DNA of 64,000 nt from Phycisphaerae bacterium RAS1 (GCA_007859745.1 SMLU01000001.1:3100001-3164000); one strand, 5' to 3'; shown: positions 17,501-28,166, counted from the stretch's first letter. Notes: generated by a model from the sequence alone, not told the origin. Numbers and translations: made by a program.

Positions 17501-18361
17501 TCAACGCCGTCCGCCGGCGAATCTCCCCGCCAGCAGCCCTTCGCGCGCAAATACCGCGTCGAACTGCGGCCCTTCGGGAATCTCACGCAGCTCGTGCAGC
17601 TCGAGCCCCTCGCGCAGCAGGCTCACATACCGCACGCGCGGCAGCCGCCCGCGGAAGCCGCGCGACGTCAGATGCTCGATCAGGCCGGCGGCCGAGCTGC
17701 CGGTCTTCCGCAGCCATTCGTCCGTGACTTCGCACACCACCGCCAGGTCGTTGCGCCGCAGGGTCTGCTCCATGCCGCGGAGCACTTCGTGCTCGAAGCC
17801 CTCCACGTCGATTTTCACCAGCACCGGCCCCGCCAGCTCGTCCGCCGCCAGCACGTCGTCCAATCGCCGCACCGGCACGCTGACGGACGCCGTCACCGCC
17901 CCCGACTCGACGAACGAGCACGTGCCGGAGTGATCGTCGGCGAAGCTGTTCAGCCGCAGCTCCCCTGCCTCGGCCGCCAGCCCCATGTTGAACGTGGTGC
18001 AGTGCGAAATCTGGTTGATCGTCAGATGTGCTCTCAGCACGTCGAACGTCGCCGGGTTCGGCTCGAACGCCAGGACGCGCCCGCGGCCGCGAAGTACGCG
18101 GGCCGCATGCAGCGTGTGAATGCCGCGGTTGGCGCCGATGTCGATAAACGTACCGCCGTCCGAGAGCAGCGCGTCGATCAGCAGCGGCACGATGCGGTCG
18201 TGATAGACGCCCTTGAAGTAGTGCTGGCGGCAGGACCAGTCGCCCAGGTCGGCCTGCACGTACGCCCCCAGGTTGCTGTCCCAGAACACGCGCTGCCGCC
18301 TGGCCAGCGTCCGCTTCAGTTCCGGATCGCCGGGATAGTCGCCGTAGTTGCGCCCCAGCAC
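17501..18361 (-). CDS. FkbM-family methyltransferase
   Basis: SAM-dependent O-methyltransferase fold, usually acting on glycans or polyketide-like substrates. Visible motifs are GTFIDIGANRGIHT (SAM loop), VLAFEPNPATFD and VLVKIDVEGFEHEVLRGM, the FkbM signature. GTG 18361 gives 286 aa but has no ribosome site. The frame stays open and protein-like (WRLWLAERIRPI) back to 18460, where a stop lies inside the terminal repeat of the IS element. A CTG at 18448 with AAGGGAG upstream is a possible start. The native 5' end and promoter may therefore have been replaced by the IS insertion. Confidence 0.8.
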   Translation of the reverse strand: MLGRNYGDYPGDPELKRTLARRQRVFWDSNLGAYVQADLGDWSCRQHYFKGVYHDRIVPLLIDALLSDGGTFIDIGANRGIHTLHAARVLRGRGRVLAFEPNPATFDVLRAHLTINQISHCTTFNMGLAAEAGELRLNSFADDHSGTCSFVESGAVTASVSVPVRRLDDVLAADELAGPVLVKIDVEGFEHEVLRGMEQTLRRNDLAVVCEVTDEWLRKTGSSAAGLIEHLTSRGFRGRLPRVRYVSLLREGLELHELREIPEGPQFDAVFAREGLLAGRFAGGRR

Positions 18362-18457
18362 GAATCGGTAGATGCGCCCATAGCCGCGCGGCGCCCAGGC
18401 GCGAATCGGGCGGATGCGCTCGGCCAGCCAGAGTCGCCAGGAACTCAGCGGTCGCTC

Positions 18458-19964
18458 CCTTCAGAGACTGAGAACTTTTCCTTTGGCCGGCGTCGGTTTC
18501 CTTGTCGCATGGTCTGCGGCTCGTGATTCGCTTGTTTACTTCGGCTGCACCGGCGGGTTCATTCGCTCACCGTTGGTCAGGTGACGAGCTGCGCGGTGAA
18601 GTGCATCACGTTGTAGGCGAGGGCGGCCCAAAGGGCCTGGCAGCGTACTTTGGCCAGCCCGCGCACGACGCATTGCGCCAGTCCGCGATACCGTTTCAAG
18701 TCGGCGTTGACCGGCTCGGCGGTCGAGGCTCGCTGCTTATAGATCGTCTGGCCCGCCGGCGTTCCCATGCGCACGCGCCAGGCCGCCACGCCCGGACCGT
18801 CAGAGCGTTTGGGCGCAAAGCCCGCGGTGTCGTTCCTGGTCTTCTGCGGCGGCGCATAGATGCGTGTGCCCGCCGCTTCGGCGCGCTCGATCTCGGCCAA
18901 CTGCACGTAGCCGCCGTCGAGCAGGTGCTCTACCACCTTCGCGCCGCTGCGCCGCTCCACCTGGGCGCGCAGCGGCGCTGCTTGCTGGTGGTCGCTGCGG
19001 GCCTGGGTGACGTCCACCCCCACAATCGCGCGGCTCTCCACGTCGGTTGCCAGTTGTACGTTATACGCCGGACGGTAGCCGCCGTCGGGCATCTTCATGA
19101 CGCGCGCTTGCGGGTCGATCGTCGAGGCCCGCGGCTCTTTGGCACGCACGTCCGGCCGCTTGGACTGCTGCTGGTCTGCGCCAATCTTCGGCAACTCGGC
19201 CAACGCCGCTTCGATTCGCTCGACCCGCTCCCGGGCCGCACGCTCCTGCGCGGCACGCCGTCGCGCATCCGCGGCAGGGTTGTCCGACTGGGCCTTGACC
19301 GCCGCCACATGGGCGCGGGCTTCCGTCAGTTGACGCTGCAGCGTCGCCTCGCGGCGGAAGGTGTGCCGCCCGGCGTCGGCCCGCACCTTGGTTCCGTCCT
19401 GCGCAATCCGACGCACGCTCACGATCCGCTTGTGCATCAGCACCGCCAACACCTGCGAAAACAGTTCGTCCAGCGCCGCCCCGTGACCGACGCGGAAGTC
19501 ATTCAACGTGTGATAGTTCACCGGCACGCCGCCGCACAGCCAGCGAAAAGCGTCCTGGCAGCCGCAGCGTCGCTCGATCTCGCGCCCACTGCCAATCCCC
19601 TCGATCGTCGCGTACAGCCACAACGCCGTCAGCAACTGCGGATCCGTCGCCGGCCGGCCCGGCTCGTCGCCGCGCGCCTTGAGCGGGGCGCTGAACGCCG
19701 AAAGATCGAGCCGCTCCACGACCGACCAAACCGCCCGCGCCGCGTGATCCGCCGGCAGCAGATCCTCCAGACAGCACGGCAGCAGCAACGACTGCTCGCG
19801 ATTCGGCCGCCGAAGCCGCGGCGGCTCCGCCAACGCACACCGCCCCGTCGATTCCGATACTGGGTCGTTCATCACGGCATCCATTCCGGCAATCAGCATC
19901 GTCGTGTCCATGTCGAATAATGTACCATCCCCGGCAAGGGGGATTTATTCTCACTCTCTTCAGG
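18458..19964. mobile_element. IS1182-like insertion sequence, complete (1507 bp)
   Basis: Terminal inverted repeats CCTTCAGAGACTGAGAAC (left, 18458) and CCTGAAGAGAGTGAGAAT (right, read on the minus strand from 19964) match at 14 of 18 positions. They bracket one transposase gene. I saw no flanking target duplication of 4-8 bases. The size suits the IS1182 family. Confidence 0.72.
18577..19911 (-). CDS. IS1182-family transposase
   Basis: 444 aa DDE transposase that cuts and joins the IS ends. The N-terminal part has QSLLLPCCLEDLLPADHAAR and the Y/F-rich LLTALWLYATIEGI region. The DDE core shows AQDGTKVRADAG (first Asp), LLDGGYVQLAEIE (second Asp) and YKQRASTAEPVNADLKRYRG (catalytic Glu, the YREK-like region). 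The coiled-coil insert ~195-245 is Ala/Arg/Glu-rich. The frame is intact and both terminal repeats are present, so it may be active. It is transcribed toward fkbM. Confidence 0.88.
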   Translation of the reverse strand: MDTTMLIAGMDAVMNDPVSESTGRCALAEPPRLRRPNREQSLLLPCCLEDLLPADHAARAVWSVVERLDLSAFSAPLKARGDEPGRPATDPQLLTALWLYATIEGIGSGREIERRCGCQDAFRWLCGGVPVNYHTLNDFRVGHGAALDELFSQVLAVLMHKRIVSVRRIAQDGTKVRADAGRHTFRREATLQRQLTEARAHVAAVKAQSDNPAADARRRAAQERAARERVERIEAALAELPKIGADQQQSKRPDVRAKEPRASTIDPQARVMKMPDGGYRPAYNVQLATDVESRAIVGVDVTQARSDHQQAAPLRAQVERRSGAKVVEHLLDGGYVQLAEIERAEAAGTRIYAPPQKTRNDTAGFAPKRSDGPGVAAWRVRMGTPAGQTIYKQRASTAEPVNADLKRYRGLAQCVVRGLAKVRCQALWAALAYNVMHFTAQLVT

Positions 19965-20007
19965 TGCCGGATTGGGGGGGCACTATAGCGTATCGGCCGG
20001 TGAATCT

Positions 20008-20071
20008 GGGTGGGACGGGCGTCTCGCCCGTCCCGGCCGCATCTGGAACGGGCAAGATGCCCATTCCACCC
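20008..20071. repeat. GGTGGGACGGGCGTC inverted repeat, copy 2
   Basis: GGGTGGGACGGGCGTCTC ... GGGCAAGATGCCCATTCCACCC, 64 bp, with an imperfect right arm. It lies 43 bases from the IS end. The rest of 19965-20247 shows no gene. Confidence 0.85.
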
Positions 20072-20247
20072 GAAGATTGCCAGGCCCGCGCGGGCGGGAG
20101 ACGGCACTCCCGGTTCGCGCCGAATCTGGCGCAAATTTGGCCCACGGGTATTCCGTTCCGCCCGGTTTGACGTAAGATAGAATCAGCAGGGGTGTCTGTG
20201 CGCCGTCGCTCGGGCGATCCGGCGCTGGTGCAGTAAGGAGTATGACT

Positions 20248-21054
20248 ATGCTTCGGCGATGGATCCCGGTCATTCTGGTAGGCGCGTCGAGCGTCGCGGC
20301 GCTGGCACAGACCTCGGGCGGCCGCACCGTACGTCCGCCGACGGCGCGCGTGTCGCAGACGCTGCGCCTGCTGAACCAGCAGATCCCGGAAGTCTCGTTC
20401 GAGGAAATCCCGCTCGAAAGCGTCATCGACTGGATCGCCAACCAGACGCAGGCCAACGTCAAGGTGCGCTGGCAGACGATCGTCGACGCCGGCGTCGAGC
20501 GCGACAAACCCATCAGCCTGAAGCTCAAGAACCTGCGCCTCTCGGCGATCCTCTGGCTGATCCTGAACGAAGCCGGCGGCGGCAGCGTGAAGCTCGCCTA
20601 CCGCGCCGCCGGCGACCTGCTGGTCATTTCCACGGAGGAGGATCTCAACAAGGAAATGGTCACCAAGGTCTACGACATCGCCGACCTGCTGGCCAGACCT
20701 CCCCTGTTCCGGAACGCCGCCCAGCTTGATCCGGCCCAGGCCCTGCAAGCGGTCCAGCAGTCCAGCCAGGGCGGCCAGGGCGGATTCGGCGGTCGCGGCG
20801 GCGGTGGCGGTGGCGGCGGCGGCGGCCAGCTCTTCCAATCCGGGCAGCAAAACCGGCAGGAAGACAACGCCGGCGGCGACGAGCTGCAGCGCCTGATCGA
20901 TCTCATCACCCAGACCATCGAGCCGGACACCTGGACCCAGGGCGGCGGCCAGGGCACGATTCACGCCTTCCGCAGCACCATCGTCGTCCGAAATACGCTG
21001 ATCGTTCACCAGCAGATCAACGGCTACGTCGAGGATGCCGCCGAAGGACCGTAA
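20248..21054 (+). CDS. Exported protein with secretin/TonB short N-terminal (STN)-like domain
   Basis: 268 aa with a signal peptide (RWIPVILVGASSVAALA). Residues ~40-135 (VSFEEIPLESVIDWIANQTQ, then ISLKLKNLRLSAILWLIL) match the STN/secretin-N domain of type II/III secretins and TonB receptors. A glycine-rich linker (~180-195) leads to a second helical/beta unit (ELQRLIDLITQTIEPDTW) typical of planctomycetal relatives. No secretin pore domain is present, so it is not a full secretin. I chose ATG 20248, with AAGGAG 7 bases upstream, over ATG 20242, which has only a 1-base gap. Confidence 0.72.
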   Translation: MLRRWIPVILVGASSVAALAQTSGGRTVRPPTARVSQTLRLLNQQIPEVSFEEIPLESVIDWIANQTQANVKVRWQTIVDAGVERDKPISLKLKNLRLSAILWLILNEAGGGSVKLAYRAAGDLLVISTEEDLNKEMVTKVYDIADLLARPPLFRNAAQLDPAQALQAVQQSSQGGQGGFGGRGGGGGGGGGGQLFQSGQQNRQEDNAGGDELQRLIDLITQTIEPDTWTQGGGQGTIHAFRSTIVVRNTLIVHQQINGYVEDAAEGP

Positions 21055-21078
21055 CGCACCGCGTTTTCAGGCAATCCC

Positions 21079-21113
21079 GGCCGGAGGCGAGTTCATCGCT
21101 TCCGGCCTTTTTT
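21079..21113 (+). terminator. Rho-independent terminator
   Basis: GGCCGGAGGCGA, a 5-base loop, TCGCTTCCGGCC, then TTTTTT. It is the clearest intrinsic terminator in the window, 25 bases past the STN-like gene. Confidence 0.92.
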
Positions 21114-21129
21114 GATTGGCCGTCACGCC

Positions 21130-21405
21130 ATGTCCGACGTTTTCAGCCTCGGCCTGATGATCATGCTGGCCGCCATCGCGGCGATCGGCGGATTGGTGAT
21201 CGCGGCGCGCCTGCGGCGCTGGACCAGCGCGGAACAGAAGGTCGAAGCCTTCACCATGCAGGAAATCCGCGAGATGCTCGCACGCGGCCAGATCAGCGAG
21301 CAGGAGTTCGAGGCGATGCGCGCCGCGCTGTTGGGCCGCCGCGCGCCGGCCGCCCCCGTCCAGCCGCCGGCCCCGCCTGAATCGCCGCCGCCCGGCTCAA
21401 CCTGA
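21130..21405 (+). CDS. Small membrane protein with SHOCT-like domain
   Basis: 91 aa. One transmembrane helix (GLMIMLAAIAAIGGLVIA) is followed by a short helical domain EIREMLARGQISEQEFEAMR, which fits the SHOCT short C-terminal domain, then a proline-rich tail. The ATG at 21130 has no clear ribosome site. Its end overlaps the convergent purQ by 9 bases. SHOCT domains are linked with oligomerisation; no specific role can be given. Confidence 0.65.
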   Translation: MSDVFSLGLMIMLAAIAAIGGLVIAARLRRWTSAEQKVEAFTMQEIREMLARGQISEQEFEAMRAALLGRRAPAAPVQPPAPPESPPPGST

Positions 21406-22191
21406 CGCGTGCCGGCGCGACAAGAATTGCACCGCATTCTGGAACAGGGCCAGCCCGTCGCCCTGCTCGCGCGGCGGCAGCGACGTCCAGCACGGATGCT
21501 GGCTCCACGACACAAACCGCTCCGGGTGCGGCATGAACCCGAGGATGCGCCCCGTCTCATCACACATCCCCGCGATGTCCGCTTCGCTGCCGTTCGGATT
21601 GGCGGGCATCCCGTCGGCGGCGCCGGATTCTCCGCGAACGTATCGCAAGGCCGCCAGCCCAGAGTCGAGTACGCGCCGCCGCGCGCCATCGTTCACAAAG
21701 ACCACGCGCCCCTCGCCATGCGCGATCGGCATTTCGTAACGCGCGCCTGGCGTGAGGAACGGGCATCGCGCGGTCGTCGCCTCGACGCACACCCAGCGAT
21801 CCTGAAACCCCGGCGGATCGTTATACGTCACGGAACAGATGCGGCCATGATCCTGCCAGCCAAACGGCAGCAACCCCGCCTGTACAAGCACCTGAAATCC
21901 GTTACAGATGCCCAGCACCAGCCCGCCGCGATCCACCAGGCCGCGGATCGCTGGCAGCAGGCTGCGTCGAATTTGGGCGGCGAATACGCGCCCGGCGGCG
22001 ATGTCGTCCCCATACGAGAATCCGCCGGGAATCGTCAGGACCTGGAAAGTGTCCAGGAGCGATGGCGTTTCAATCAGGCGCCGGATGTGAACGCGCTCGG
22101 CGGTCGCCCCGGCCGCTTCCCACGCGTGCCGCGTCTCCAGGTCGCAGTTGGTCCCGGCGGCTCGCAAGATCAACACCCGGACCGCGCTCAT
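21397..22191 (-). CDS. purQ: Phosphoribosylformylglycinamidine synthase subunit I (glutaminase)
   Basis: Glutamine amidotransferase subunit of the fourth step of purine synthesis, feeding ammonia to PurL. The product is 264 aa. The nucleophile Cys lies in LGICNGFQVL, the oxyanion region is TIPGGFSYGDD, and the catalytic His-Glu is GFMPHPERF. I set the start at ATG 22191 (MSAVRVLILRAAGTNCD), the conserved N-terminus. No purL or purS lies nearby. Confidence 0.93.
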   Translation of the reverse strand: MSAVRVLILRAAGTNCDLETRHAWEAAGATAERVHIRRLIETPSLLDTFQVLTIPGGFSYGDDIAAGRVFAAQIRRSLLPAIRGLVDRGGLVLGICNGFQVLVQAGLLPFGWQDHGRICSVTYNDPPGFQDRWVCVEATTARCPFLTPGARYEMPIAHGEGRVVFVNDGARRRVLDSGLAALRYVRGESGAADGMPANPNGSEADIAGMCDETGRILGFMPHPERFVSWSQHPCWTSLPPREQGDGLALFQNAVQFLSRRHASG

Positions 22192-22204
22192 GCGTGCTTC
22201 CTGC

Positions 22205-22233
22205 TTGAAACCCCGCCGCAACCGGCAGAGAAT
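22205..22233 (+). promoter_or_regulatory. Candidate promoter for the 22270 gene
   Basis: TTGAAA (5 of 6), a 17-bp spacer, GAGAAT (4 of 6), about 30 bases before the ATG. It lies in the divergent gap with purQ. Confidence 0.45.
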
Positions 22234-22269
22234 ACTAGCTTTGTCGTACCGACGCCCTCGGAGTCTCGA

Positions 22270-23553
22270 ATGAGAAAGCTTGTGGCATTCGCGCTGCTTC
22301 TGCAAGTCCACGCCGTCGCGTGGCCCCAGGATGCGCCGGATGACCGCCGCGACCGCCGCAGCGGCACGCAGCAGATGGCCGGTCAGCTCCTGGAGACCTT
22401 CCGCGGCCTGGGCGACTGGCGCGAGCACTACGGCTACATGATGGACGCCGTGGACGGCATTTACGAAGCCAACCAGTGGAACAGCGAGCCGGACCAGTTC
22501 TCGCGCGAGCTGATTCACACGGTCGAAGCGGTGGAGCCGTGGGACTTCCAGGGCCGGCTGGACACGATGGTGGGCATGTTCAGCGACCGGTACCTGCTGG
22601 ACGAGGAGCAGGAAGAGAAGCTGCGCGACGTCTTTATGCAGCAGATGGGGGGCATCGTCCGCGACCACGGGCCGAGGATCATGGAATACGCCGGCGAAAT
22701 TGTGAAGACGCGGGCCGCCGGCGAGCCCTTCACCCCGGAACTCGTCGCGCGCTGGACGAAGATGTCGCAGCCGGTGTACGAGGACATGAAGAAGCGCATG
22801 AACCGGATGGCGGGCGAATTCATGCAGGACGTCGGGCCGCAGCAGCGGTCGATGATCGAGGCTGACCTGGGTGCGGCCAACACCCGTCTGAAACGCGTTG
22901 ATGAACTGAATGAGCAATGGCGAAATGGACAGTGGACGCCGGCGGATTGGGGCATGCACAACGACCCCATTCAGCTCGCCGGCGAAGCCCGCGTCGCCGC
23001 CGGCGGCGGCGCGACCGGCGGCGCGGTTCCGATCGGTGGTAAGCCCGCAAGACCGGGTGAAGCGCCTCCGGCCGCGCCCGGCACAGCCGCGCCCGGCGCT
23101 CCTGGAGATGGCGGCGTACCGGCCGCGGGCGCGGATGGCCCGCCCGCTCCGCCCGGCGCCGAGCCGACCGTGCCGGGCCGCAAGGGCAGCGCGCCGGCGG
23201 CGGCGGAGAACGACGCCTGGTCGCAGTATGTGCGTGACTTCATCCGCCGTTACCAGCTCGACGCCGACCAGGCACAGCGCGCCTGGCTGATCCATGGCGA
23301 CGTGCGCGCCCGGGCAGGGGAGCTAGGTGTGAAGCCCGCTGCCGGACCGGCGCCCGAAAAATCCGGCGGCAAGCCGGGCACGAACGGCTCGGCCAGTGCG
23401 GCTGGCACTGACTCACCCGCCGGCCAGCGGCTGTTTGACCAGATGAAGCGGCGACTGGAGCGGCTGCCGACGCGCGCTCAGCGCCGCGCGGCGAACGCGG
23501 CGGGTAGCGGCGACTCAAAACCGGCGGCCGCGCGCCCGGCGGAGAAGCGGTAA
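22270..23553 (+). CDS. Secreted hypothetical protein with RLERLPTRAQR tail domain
   Basis: 427 aa with signal peptide LVAFALLLQVHAVAWPQ. Residues ~25-215 are helical and charged (EDMKKRMNRMAGEFMQDVGP), possibly coiled. A long Ala/Pro/Gly linker (~245-310) leads to the terminal domain AWSQYVRDFIRRYQLDADQ plus RRLERLPTRAQRRAANAAG, shared with the protein at 15922. There is no enzyme signature. Its function is unknown; the shared tail suggests both proteins meet the same partner or the same envelope site. Confidence 0.7.
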   Translation: MRKLVAFALLLQVHAVAWPQDAPDDRRDRRSGTQQMAGQLLETFRGLGDWREHYGYMMDAVDGIYEANQWNSEPDQFSRELIHTVEAVEPWDFQGRLDTMVGMFSDRYLLDEEQEEKLRDVFMQQMGGIVRDHGPRIMEYAGEIVKTRAAGEPFTPELVARWTKMSQPVYEDMKKRMNRMAGEFMQDVGPQQRSMIEADLGAANTRLKRVDELNEQWRNGQWTPADWGMHNDPIQLAGEARVAAGGGATGGAVPIGGKPARPGEAPPAAPGTAAPGAPGDGGVPAAGADGPPAPPGAEPTVPGRKGSAPAAAENDAWSQYVRDFIRRYQLDADQAQRAWLIHGDVRARAGELGVKPAAGPAPEKSGGKPGTNGSASAAGTDSPAGQRLFDQMKRRLERLPTRAQRRAANAAGSGDSKPAAARPAEKR

Positions 23554-23570
23554 CGCCGGCAAGGGCGCCT

Positions 23571-23647
23571 GTAGCGTCGGCCCTCTGCGGCCGACGGCGG
23601 TCCTTCGGAGTTTTGGCGCATCGTCGGCGACGGAGGGCCGACACTAC
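23571..23647. repeat. GTAGCGTCGGCC inverted repeat, copy 1
   Basis: GTAGCGTCGGCCCTCTGCGG ... GGAGGGCCGACACTAC. Its right edge supplies the TAG stop of the gene ending at 23644. A second copy is at 56002. Confidence 0.85.
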
Positions 23648-24411
23648 GTCGCATGTTCGTGAATTCGCCCGATCAGCCGCAAGAGCCCGTCCAGGATCGT
23701 CAATGGGTGGGGGGGGCAGCCCGGAACATACAGATCGACGGGCAGGATTCCTTCCACGCCGTTCAGAACGTCCGGGCTATCGCGGAAGGGTCCGCCGCTG
23801 ATGGCGCACGCGCCGACGGCAATCACGATTCGCGGCTTGGGAACGGCTTCGTACGTCCCGAGCAGCGCCGCGTGCATATTGCGCGAGACGGCGCCCGTCA
23901 CGAGCACGCCATCGGCGTGCCGCGGCGACGCCACGAACTGAATTCCGAAGCGCGACAGATCCCAGCCCACCGTGTTCAACACATTTGTGTCCAAGTCGCA
24001 GGCGTTGCAGCTTCCGGCGCACACCTCGCGCAGCCGGAGGGCGCGGCCGAGAATCCGGTGCAGCTCGTCCGACATCCGCTGCGCAAGTCTCAGTTCGCCG
24101 TTGCCGATCACCAGGTCGGTCCGGCGCGACGTCGCCAGGCGGTAATCCTGCGTATAGCGAATGGCGCCTTCGGGACAGGCGTCGACGCAAGCCGTGCAGA
24201 ACAGGCACTTGCCCAGGTCGAGCTTCAGGCCGCCATCGGTGCTGATGGCCTGAGTGGGGCACGCCTCGATACAGACTCCGCAACCGTCCGGACACTTCGC
24301 AGCGTCCAGTTGGGGCCTGCCGCGATAGCGCTCCGGCAGAACAGGCAGTTGCACGGGGAACCCGGTCGTCCGGTGTCCCTGGTGCAGCCGCGTTTTCAGG
24401 ATTTGCAGCAT
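23644..24411 (-). CDS. Ferredoxin-small subunit fusion of the hydrogenase-like complex (HyfH/HyfI-like)
   Basis: 255 aa. Residues 40-80 hold two 4Fe-4S ferredoxin motifs (C40, C44, C47, C51 and C69, C72, C75, C79). Residues ~115-250 are a NuoB/HycG-type small subunit with cluster cysteines C135, C138, C202 and C232 (GSCNACD, VGACAISGG, VPGCPPHP), the N2-like proximal cluster. Two proteins that are separate in E. coli Hyc/Hyf are one here. It would carry electrons to or from the large subunit at the cytoplasmic face. It is the last gene of the operon, 50 bases after the large subunit. The TAG stop is part of the adjoining repeat. Confidence 0.85.
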   Translation of the reverse strand: MLQILKTRLHQGHRTTGFPVQLPVLPERYRGRPQLDAAKCPDGCGVCIEACPTQAISTDGGLKLDLGKCLFCTACVDACPEGAIRYTQDYRLATSRRTDLVIGNGELRLAQRMSDELHRILGRALRLREVCAGSCNACDLDTNVLNTVGWDLSRFGIQFVASPRHADGVLVTGAVSRNMHAALLGTYEAVPKPRIVIAVGACAISGGPFRDSPDVLNGVEGILPVDLYVPGCPPHPLTILDGLLRLIGRIHEHAT

Positions 24412-24461
24412 TGTCGTTCCACGGTCGGTTCTTCAGGCCCTGGTTCTTCTCCGCGCCGCCA

Positions 24462-26005
24462 TCACACGTCATGCCCCGCGTAGCTGAGGTTAAAGCTCTT
24501 GTTGCAGACTGGAAAATCGGAGATCGCCATGCCGCGCAGCGCCCGCGCCAGCCCGAACCAGTTGTGCATCGAGGGATCCTTGGCCTTCATGCACGCCAAT
24601 TTGCCCGCCGCGTCGGTGAATGCGACGTGCATCGCCTCGCCGCGCCACGTTTCGGCGACTCCGAACGCCATCACATTCGGTTTCAGCTCGCCCAGCGGCT
24701 CAAAGATCGTCCCGCCGGGCTTGTTTCCGAGCAGCTCCAGGAGGAACTCGAGCGAGCGCTGCACCTCCAGCCAGCGAACGACCGCCCGGGCGTACACGTC
24801 TCCGGTCGTCTCGACGGCGATTGGAATATGGCTGAACTGGAACACGCCGTGGGGATGATCGCAGCGCACGTCGCGCCGGCATCCGCAGGCGCGCGCCGCC
24901 GGACCGACCAGGCCGATCTCGTCGGCCTGCTGCTCGCTCAGCGCTCCGACGCCCTCGAAGCGTGCGAGCACCGATGACTGGGCGAACATCAGGTCGAGCA
25001 CTTCCAGCGTTTCGCTCCGCAGGCCCTCCAGGCGCTGGCGCATGCGTTCTGCGGATGCGAGCGGGATGTCGAAACAGACGCCTCCGGGACGCAGCAGATT
25101 TCGCCCGAAGCGGTTTCCACAGATTTCGAGCGTCAGGTTCAGATACTCGCCGCGAAGGCGGCCGAGATAGGCCGACGCAGGCAGGAAGGCCACGTCGGTG
25201 CATAGCGCCCCCAGGTCGCCCACGTGATTGGCGAGCCGCTCCAATTCCAGGGCGACGCCTCGAATGGCGGCCGCCCGCAGGCTGACCCTGCTTCCGGCCA
25301 GCGCCTCCAGCGCGGTGCAGTAGGCCAGCGCGTGCCCGATGGACGCGTCCCCGGCAATGGTCTCGGCCACGATCGCCGAGCGCGTCGCATTCGGGTGGAG
25401 CAAGAGCCGCTCGGCGCCGCGATGCTGGTAGCCGAGCACAATTTCCAGGTGGAGGACTTCCTCGCCGTGACATTGAAAGCGGAAATGCCCGGGTTCGATG
25501 ATGCCCGCGTGCACGGGGCCGACGGCGACTTCATGGACTTCCTCGCCCTCGACACGATAGAACGGGTAGTCGCCGGGGATGGCGCGGTTGGGATCGAATG
25601 GTCCCCACGGCGCGGGCGACCCGTCGTCGGTGGCGTGGTAGCGCAGCGGTTTGAGCCAGGGGTGCCCCAGCGGATGCACGCCGAACTGCTCGGCGATTTC
25701 CCGCTCGAAGGCCTGGGCGGCCGGCCATTGAGCCGAGATCGACGGGTAGGCCGGCGCGGCCTGAGCTTCGGGTCCGCGTCGCACATCCGTCGTGCAAACC
25801 TCGAACCGACTCGCCGAATCAAACGCCAGAAACGCGTACAAACGGATGGTGTCGGCGGAAACACGCCGGCCGAAAAGATTCGCCAGGCGTCCGCCGCGTG
25901 CGCGGCCCGCCAGCACGTGGTCCGCGAACCCGTCCGCGGCCAGCGCCGGGATCTTCGACAGGTCCGCCGCCTGGCCCTGCCGGATGGTCAGCCAGCCGCC
26001 GCCGT

Positions 26006-26009
<4 letters not shown>
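24462..26009 (-). CDS. Large subunit of hydrogenase-related complex (HyfG/HycE-like, NuoC-NuoD fusion)
   Basis: 515 aa. Residues ~60-130 are NuoC/30-kDa-like (FEREIAEQFGVHPLGHPW). Residues ~150-515 are NuoD/HycE-like (VGPVHAGIIEPGHFRF, LGYQHRGAERL). Where [NiFe] enzymes have ERxCGxC, this protein reads ETIAGDASIGHA (A219-G-D-A222). The terminal DPCxxC is SDFPVCNKSFNLSY, with one Cys (C502). The nickel site is therefore absent, as described for Ehr complexes. The GTG at 26009 gives a GTGA overlap with the HyfF-like gene and has GGAGG upstream. The true substrate is unknown. Confidence 0.85.
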
Positions 26010-27502
<1,493 letters not shown>

Positions 27503-27503
27503 G

Positions 27504-28166
27504 TCATGATTCCTTGAGCACGTCGAGCAGGTGCGTGTCCATGTGGTCAAACTCGCGCCGGATGTGGTAGACCACGATCGCCATGATGAATACGCCGACG
27601 AAGAGGTCGAGCAGGATTCCCAGCTCCACCAGCAGCGGTGTTTGTTTCAGCAGCAGCAGCCCGAGAATGAAGATGCCGTTTTCGAGCACCAGAAAGCCGA
27701 GCACCTGCGTAATCGCCTTGAGACGGCTCACGAGCGTGAGCAAGCCGAGCAGCAGCGTGGACAGCGCGACCGGCACAATCAACTTCGACACGGGTTCGGT
27801 CGGCAGCGGCAGCCGCACGGCGACCGCGAAGCTGCCGATCACGAGAATCGCGCCGACAAACACGGACGCGGTGAAGCCGATGAAAGGCTCGACCTCGCGG
27901 TGCACCTCGCCGGTGCGGATGATCCGCAGCAGGATGTAAGGGATCAGGATCACCTTCAGCGCGATCGTTCCGGCGGCGATGACGAATCCGTGCAGGCCGA
28001 GCGGCTCGCCCTTGAAGACATCCCCCGCCAGCGGCAGAAACGCCAGCAACAGGCTCTGCAGCGCGAACAGGCGGACTCCGGACGCCAATCGGCTGACAGC
28101 GAGCATGCCGAGATTCAGCAGAATGACAAGCACCAGCACGGAGTCGATGATCGTGTGTGCGTTCAA
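27504..28166 (-). CDS. HyfE-like membrane subunit
   Basis: 220 aa, the same size as E. coli HyfE (~216). Six or seven helices, with a C-terminal part like NuoK (GFLVLENGIFILGLLLL, then LVELGILLDLFVGVFIMAIV). It starts at TTG 28166, giving a TTGA overlap with the HyfC-like stop. It probably forms part of the ion path between the HyfC-like anchor and the antiporter subunits. Confidence 0.85.
   Translation of the reverse strand: MNAHTIIDSVLVLVILLNLGMLAVSRLASGVRLFALQSLLLAFLPLAGDVFKGEPLGLHGFVIAAGTIALKVILIPYILLRIIRTGEVHREVEPFIGFTASVFVGAILVIGSFAVAVRLPLPTEPVSKLIVPVALSTLLLGLLTLVSRLKAITQVLGFLVLENGIFILGLLLLKQTPLLVELGILLDLFVGVFIMAIVVYHIRREFDHMDTHLLDVLKES

Noticed and set aside
18450-19972. Target-site duplication of the IS1182-like element
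   Set aside because: Flanking bases (CGCT left, TGCC right) do not match at any length I tried from 4 to 8.
20161-20200. TTGACG/TAGAAT promoter before the STN-like gene
   Set aside because: The two hexamers are only 5 bases apart, and no good -35 lies 17 bases before TAGAAT.
20248-21054. Full type II secretion secretin
   Set aside because: Only an STN-like N-terminal domain and a Gly-rich linker; no pore-forming secretin domain and no gsp genes around it.
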